10,053 nucleotides of DNA from DASXTB01 sp036505615. Lineage in GTDB: Bacteria; Acidobacteriota; UBA6911; JACQSX01. The notes beneath the pieces were generated by a model that did no database searches, had not been told where the DNA came from, and saw nothing but the letters and a program-made list of their open reading frames with translations. The stretch lies in contig DASXTB010000154.1 of the NCBI GenBank assembly GCA_036505615.1, positions 1 through 10,053 of the forward strand, given 5' to 3'. Position 1 is the first letter of the stretch. Each line of letters opens with the position of its first letter. Positions 8,309-10,053 of the stretch are shown here, piece by piece. The position numbers and the translations under genes are program-made.

Positions 8309-8373
8309 AAATATAAATCTAGTAATGCATCAGAGTCCGCTTCTGGCTCAGTAATTACCTTTCGGCAGACAAA

Positions 8374-9291
8374 CTACCTAGCCGATACCTGTTTTGCCAA
8401 TGAAGGGTAAAGCCCGGCTTCCAGAAGAAGGCCGTTCAGTTTTTCAAGTTTTTCAGAATCCTCCAGCGGCCCAAATGGCCGCGGGCGGATTCGAGTGCAG
8501 AGGCCGCGCATAACCATACAGGCTTCGACCGCCGCCCGGTAATCTCCGAGATTCATCAGCACGTGCCCGATCCGGTCCAGTTTTGACTGCCAAGCGAAGG
8601 CCTCTTTCCAGTCGCCTCTTTGAGCCGCTTCAATGAGAGCCACCGCGGGCTCGGTGAAAAAGTTGTCTGTCGGGTCCACAACCCCGTCAAAACCGACATT
8701 TAAGGCGTAGCATCCCAGTGGCATGGTTCCCACCAACAGATTGAAATCGGAGTTGCCGAAATGTTGCGCTAGCGCGACTAATTGATACGGGTTATCGCTC
8801 GATTCCTTCATTCCAACGATGTTCGATTCCCGCCCCAAAGCGATAACCGTCTCTACATCGAGAGGTGTTCGCGAGCTCCAAGGGTCGTTGTAGATATAAA
8901 GGGGCAGCGACACGTTACGGGCAACGTCTCGATAATAGGCGAGCAGTCGGCTGGAATCCCACATTCCGTAGGAGGGCGGCTGTACAAACAGGTAATCGGC
9001 ACCCGTCTGAGCCATCATTTCCGCCCGCTCCAGGACGCGGCTCACACTAGTATCGGTGATGCCGGCGAGGACCGGAACGCGCTTGCTGGCCTGATCCACA
9101 ATGATTCGGACCGTTCGGACCTGATCTTCATCCCTCAAATGAGCAAACCCGCTGAAACCACCGTTGGCCCAGAAGCCATGAACCCCTTTTCCAATGAGAA
9201 ACTCCACCAAAGATCGCAGCTCCGATTCATGAATGCGATCGTCTTCGGTAAGAGGTGTGGCAATAGCCGGTACTCTTCCGCTGACTTTCAT
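8374..9291 (-). CDS. DapA/NanA-family (DHDPS/N-acetylneuraminate lyase-like) aldolase or lyase
   Basis: A 305-residue cytoplasmic protein of the class I pyruvate-type aldolase family, a (beta/alpha)8 barrel of the normal family length. It begins MKVSGRVPAIATPLTED, as family members do. LYIYNDP (131-137) contains Y134 and VGMKESSDN (159-167) contains K162, matching the catalytic Tyr133 and Schiff-base Lys161 of E. coli DapA almost exactly in position. The family's GTTGE motif, which holds the pyruvate carboxylate, is replaced by NGGFSGF (43-49), so the substrate is probably not that of true DapA. The ATG at 9291-9289 has AAAGGA seven bases upstream. A longer frame from a TTG at 9375 would add 28 poorly conserved-looking residues and cover the promoter, so I rejected it. 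As first gene of the presumed operon it probably cleaves or dehydrates a 2-keto sugar acid; that is inference. Confidence 0.9.
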   Translation of the reverse strand: MKVSGRVPAIATPLTEDDRIHESELRSLVEFLIGKGVHGFWANGGFSGFAHLRDEDQVRTVRIIVDQASKRVPVLAGITDTSVSRVLERAEMMAQTGADYLFVQPPSYGMWDSSRLLAYYRDVARNVSLPLYIYNDPWSSRTPLDVETVIALGRESNIVGMKESSDNPYQLVALAQHFGNSDFNLLVGTMPLGCYALNVGFDGVVDPTDNFFTEPAVALIEAAQRGDWKEAFAWQSKLDRIGHVLMNLGDYRAAVEACMVMRGLCTRIRPRPFGPLEDSEKLEKLNGLLLEAGLYPSLAKQVSAR

Positions 9292-9298
9292 TCCTTTT

Positions 9299-9304
9299 TC
9301 CTTT
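9299..9304 (-). promoter_or_regulatory. Ribosome binding site that decides the DapA-like start
   Basis: Minus-strand AAAGGA lies seven bases before the ATG at 9291-9289. A second GGA directly abuts the ATG and is too close to serve. This spacing supports the 305-residue form of the protein over the longer TTG-initiated form. Confidence 0.7.
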
Positions 9305-9357
9305 GCTCTCAACACGTTGTCTTTCAGGCTGTGTTGAAGCGGTTTACTCGATTTTCT

Positions 9358-9386
9358 ATTGAAGACCCTCGGCAATTATCTGTCAA
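9358..9386 (-). promoter_or_regulatory. Sigma-70-like promoter for the DapA-like gene and downstream operon
   Basis: On the minus strand a perfect -35 hexamer TTGACA (9386-9381) is followed, after exactly 17 bases, by TTCAAT (9363-9358), a 4 of 6 match to TATAAT. Transcription would start near 9350, giving a leader of about 60 bases before the ATG at 9291. It is the only convincing promoter I see in the window. Whether this organism's housekeeping sigma factor uses this consensus is assumed. Confidence 0.6.
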
Positions 9387-9426
9387 CTGTTAACATAACT
9401 TATCGCCGCCTCCCTCATCTGTCAAC
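9378..9426 (-). repeat. Repeated GTTRACAG elements over the promoter (possible operator)
   Basis: A perfect 10-base direct repeat (minus-strand GTTGACAGAT) lies at 9378-9387 and 9417-9426, starts 39 bases apart. A third copy with one change, GTTAACAG, lies at 9387-9394 and abuts the first. One copy contains the -35 hexamer of the proposed promoter and the other makes a second, poorer -35/-10 combination (TTGACA, 17 bases, TAAGTT). Repeated elements placed like this could bind a regulator, or could mark tandem promoters. Confidence 0.45.
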
Positions 9427-9590
9427 AATTTTCTCCGTGCAATTTAGGGCCCCACTTCTACTGAACCAGCGAGGTTATCCAGCCAATGAGAGAGTCTTAT
9501 GCAAGCTCAACAGAGAACGTAGGTCGAGTCGTTCGAAAATCCAATTGGGTCGTATATAGTCCTTGTCACGCAATAAGCCATCTGCATCAA
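9427..9590. other. Intergenic remainder without a recognisable gene
   Basis: Together with the promoter zone and leader, about 299 bases separate the upstream partial gene's stop from the DapA-like start. In this part I see no RNA gene, no credible reading frame and no clear hairpin followed by a T-run that would end transcription of the upstream gene. A minus-strand frame running through here from 9678 has no Shine-Dalgarno support and overlaps the upstream gene's end. Confidence 0.5.
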
Positions 9591-10053
9591 CTAGGGCGTG
9601 ACCGTGATTATCGCTGTAGAAGTCCCTAACAGGGCCCCGCCAGCGTAATTCAGAGTCAGAGTATAAGTGCCGATGCAAGCATCTTCTGGGATCTTGAACG
9701 GAAGGCTCACACTCTGCTTCTGTCCGGGAACGACAGTAATCGGAAACGTACTCATGACTTTACTGCTGCAGGGGCTGGTCGCAACAAATTGTAGCGTGAG
9801 TGTATGGCTTGACGTCGTACAGTTGTCAAGGATGGCAGCAATACTAACAGTGCTACTCCGGGAGGCCGTGGTTGGGCTAACCTTCACATTGATCTTAGGA
9901 CACGTTGATACTGTGACCGTGAACCGCACGGCGAAATTCACGACGAGACCTTTTATGTTGCCGTCATCAGACCTCAGATCTGGGTAATATTTCCCCACAC
10001 GAGGGCTAATAAGATAGAAGAAGACGTTACTCAAGGTATAAGTCGAACTCCCC
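9591..10053 (-). CDS. C-terminal part of a secreted-type beta-sandwich (Ig-like) protein, function unknown
   Basis: The frame is open from the right edge of the window to a TAG at 9593-9591, giving 153 visible residues; the N-terminus lies beyond the window. An in-frame TTG at 10034-10032 is not a convincing start, because coding-like sequence (GSSTYT) continues upstream of it. From about residue 40 the protein alternates hydrophobic and Ser/Thr-rich strands: FTVTVSTC, INVKVSP, TLTLQFVA, FPITVVPGQ, GTYTLTLNYAGG, AIITVTP. This pattern is typical of Ig-like or CARDB-like extracellular domains. Four cysteines (visible residues 51, 78, 95 and 126) could form two disulfides, in keeping with export. 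No catalytic motif is seen and I do not recognise the family. It is separated from the DapA-like gene by a promoter-bearing gap, so it is probably not part of the same operon. Confidence 0.7.
   Translation of the reverse strand, partial: GSSTYTLSNVFFYLISPRVGKYYPDLRSDDGNIKGLVVNFAVRFTVTVSTCPKINVKVSPTTASRSSTVSIAAILDNCTTSSHTLTLQFVATSPCSSKVMSTFPITVVPGQKQSVSLPFKIPEDACIGTYTLTLNYAGGALLGTSTAIITVTP

Noticed and set aside
8310..8315. TATATT as a -10 box for a separate promoter of the PPC gene
   Set aside because: No -35 match lies 16-18 bases upstream, and transcription would start after or within the GGGAG ribosome binding site at 8304-8308.
8782..9393. Plus-strand open frame of 203 codons opposite the DapA-like gene
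   Set aside because: It lies antisense to a firmly identified gene, has no recognisable domain, and its open length follows from the codon pattern of the minus-strand gene.
9475..9678. Minus-strand frame of 67 codons across the intergenic region
   Set aside because: It starts at a TTG without Shine-Dalgarno support, overlaps the conserved end of the upstream protein in another frame, and has no recognisable motif.

Overview
The window holds a set of genes all read on the minus strand, so biological order runs from high to low coordinates. No RNA gene, mobile element, CRISPR array or plus-strand gene is supported. Base composition looks slightly above half G+C by eye. The families present (DUF1501, DUF1549/DUF1553 with cytochrome-c-like motifs, PPC-domain surface protein, Gfo/Idh/MocA oxidoreductase) are typical of Planctomycetota, Verrucomicrobiota and Solibacter-like Acidobacteriota. 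The sequence alone does not decide between these phyla; this assignment is inference from gene content.

Layout in transcription order. (1) 10053-9591: C-terminal part of a secreted, cysteine-containing, beta-sandwich-like protein of unknown function, cut by the window edge. (2) 9590-9292: intergenic region with a good sigma-70-like promoter and repeated GTTRACAG elements. (3) 9291-8374: dihydrodipicolinate synthase / N-acetylneuraminate lyase family (DapA-like) aldolase or lyase, with the Schiff-base lysine and tyrosine kept but the usual GTTGE motif replaced. (4) 8296-6452: exported protein with two PPC-type domains. (5) 6455-3852: large exported DUF1549/DUF1553 protein with two bacterial Ig-like regions and two c-type-heme-like motifs (CX4CH and CX2CH). 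(6) 3823-2477: DUF1501 protein with a twin-arginine signal. (7) 2354-612: exported protein that looks like a GH20-type TIM barrel interrupted by a carbohydrate-binding-like domain. (8) 602-1: N-terminal 200 residues of a Gfo/Idh/MocA dehydrogenase.

Genes 3 to 8 are spaced as one probable transcription unit (77 bp, 4-bp overlap, 28 bp, 122 bp, 9 bp), with a single convincing promoter in front of gene 3. My working model is an accessory carbohydrate-utilisation locus. In it, exported proteins (PPC, DUF1549/1553, DUF1501, GH-like) would act on a glycan or oxidised sugar outside the cytoplasm. The cytoplasmic DapA-like lyase and NAD(P)-dependent Gfo/Idh enzyme would then process the released sugar or sugar acid. 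The substrate cannot be named from the sequence.
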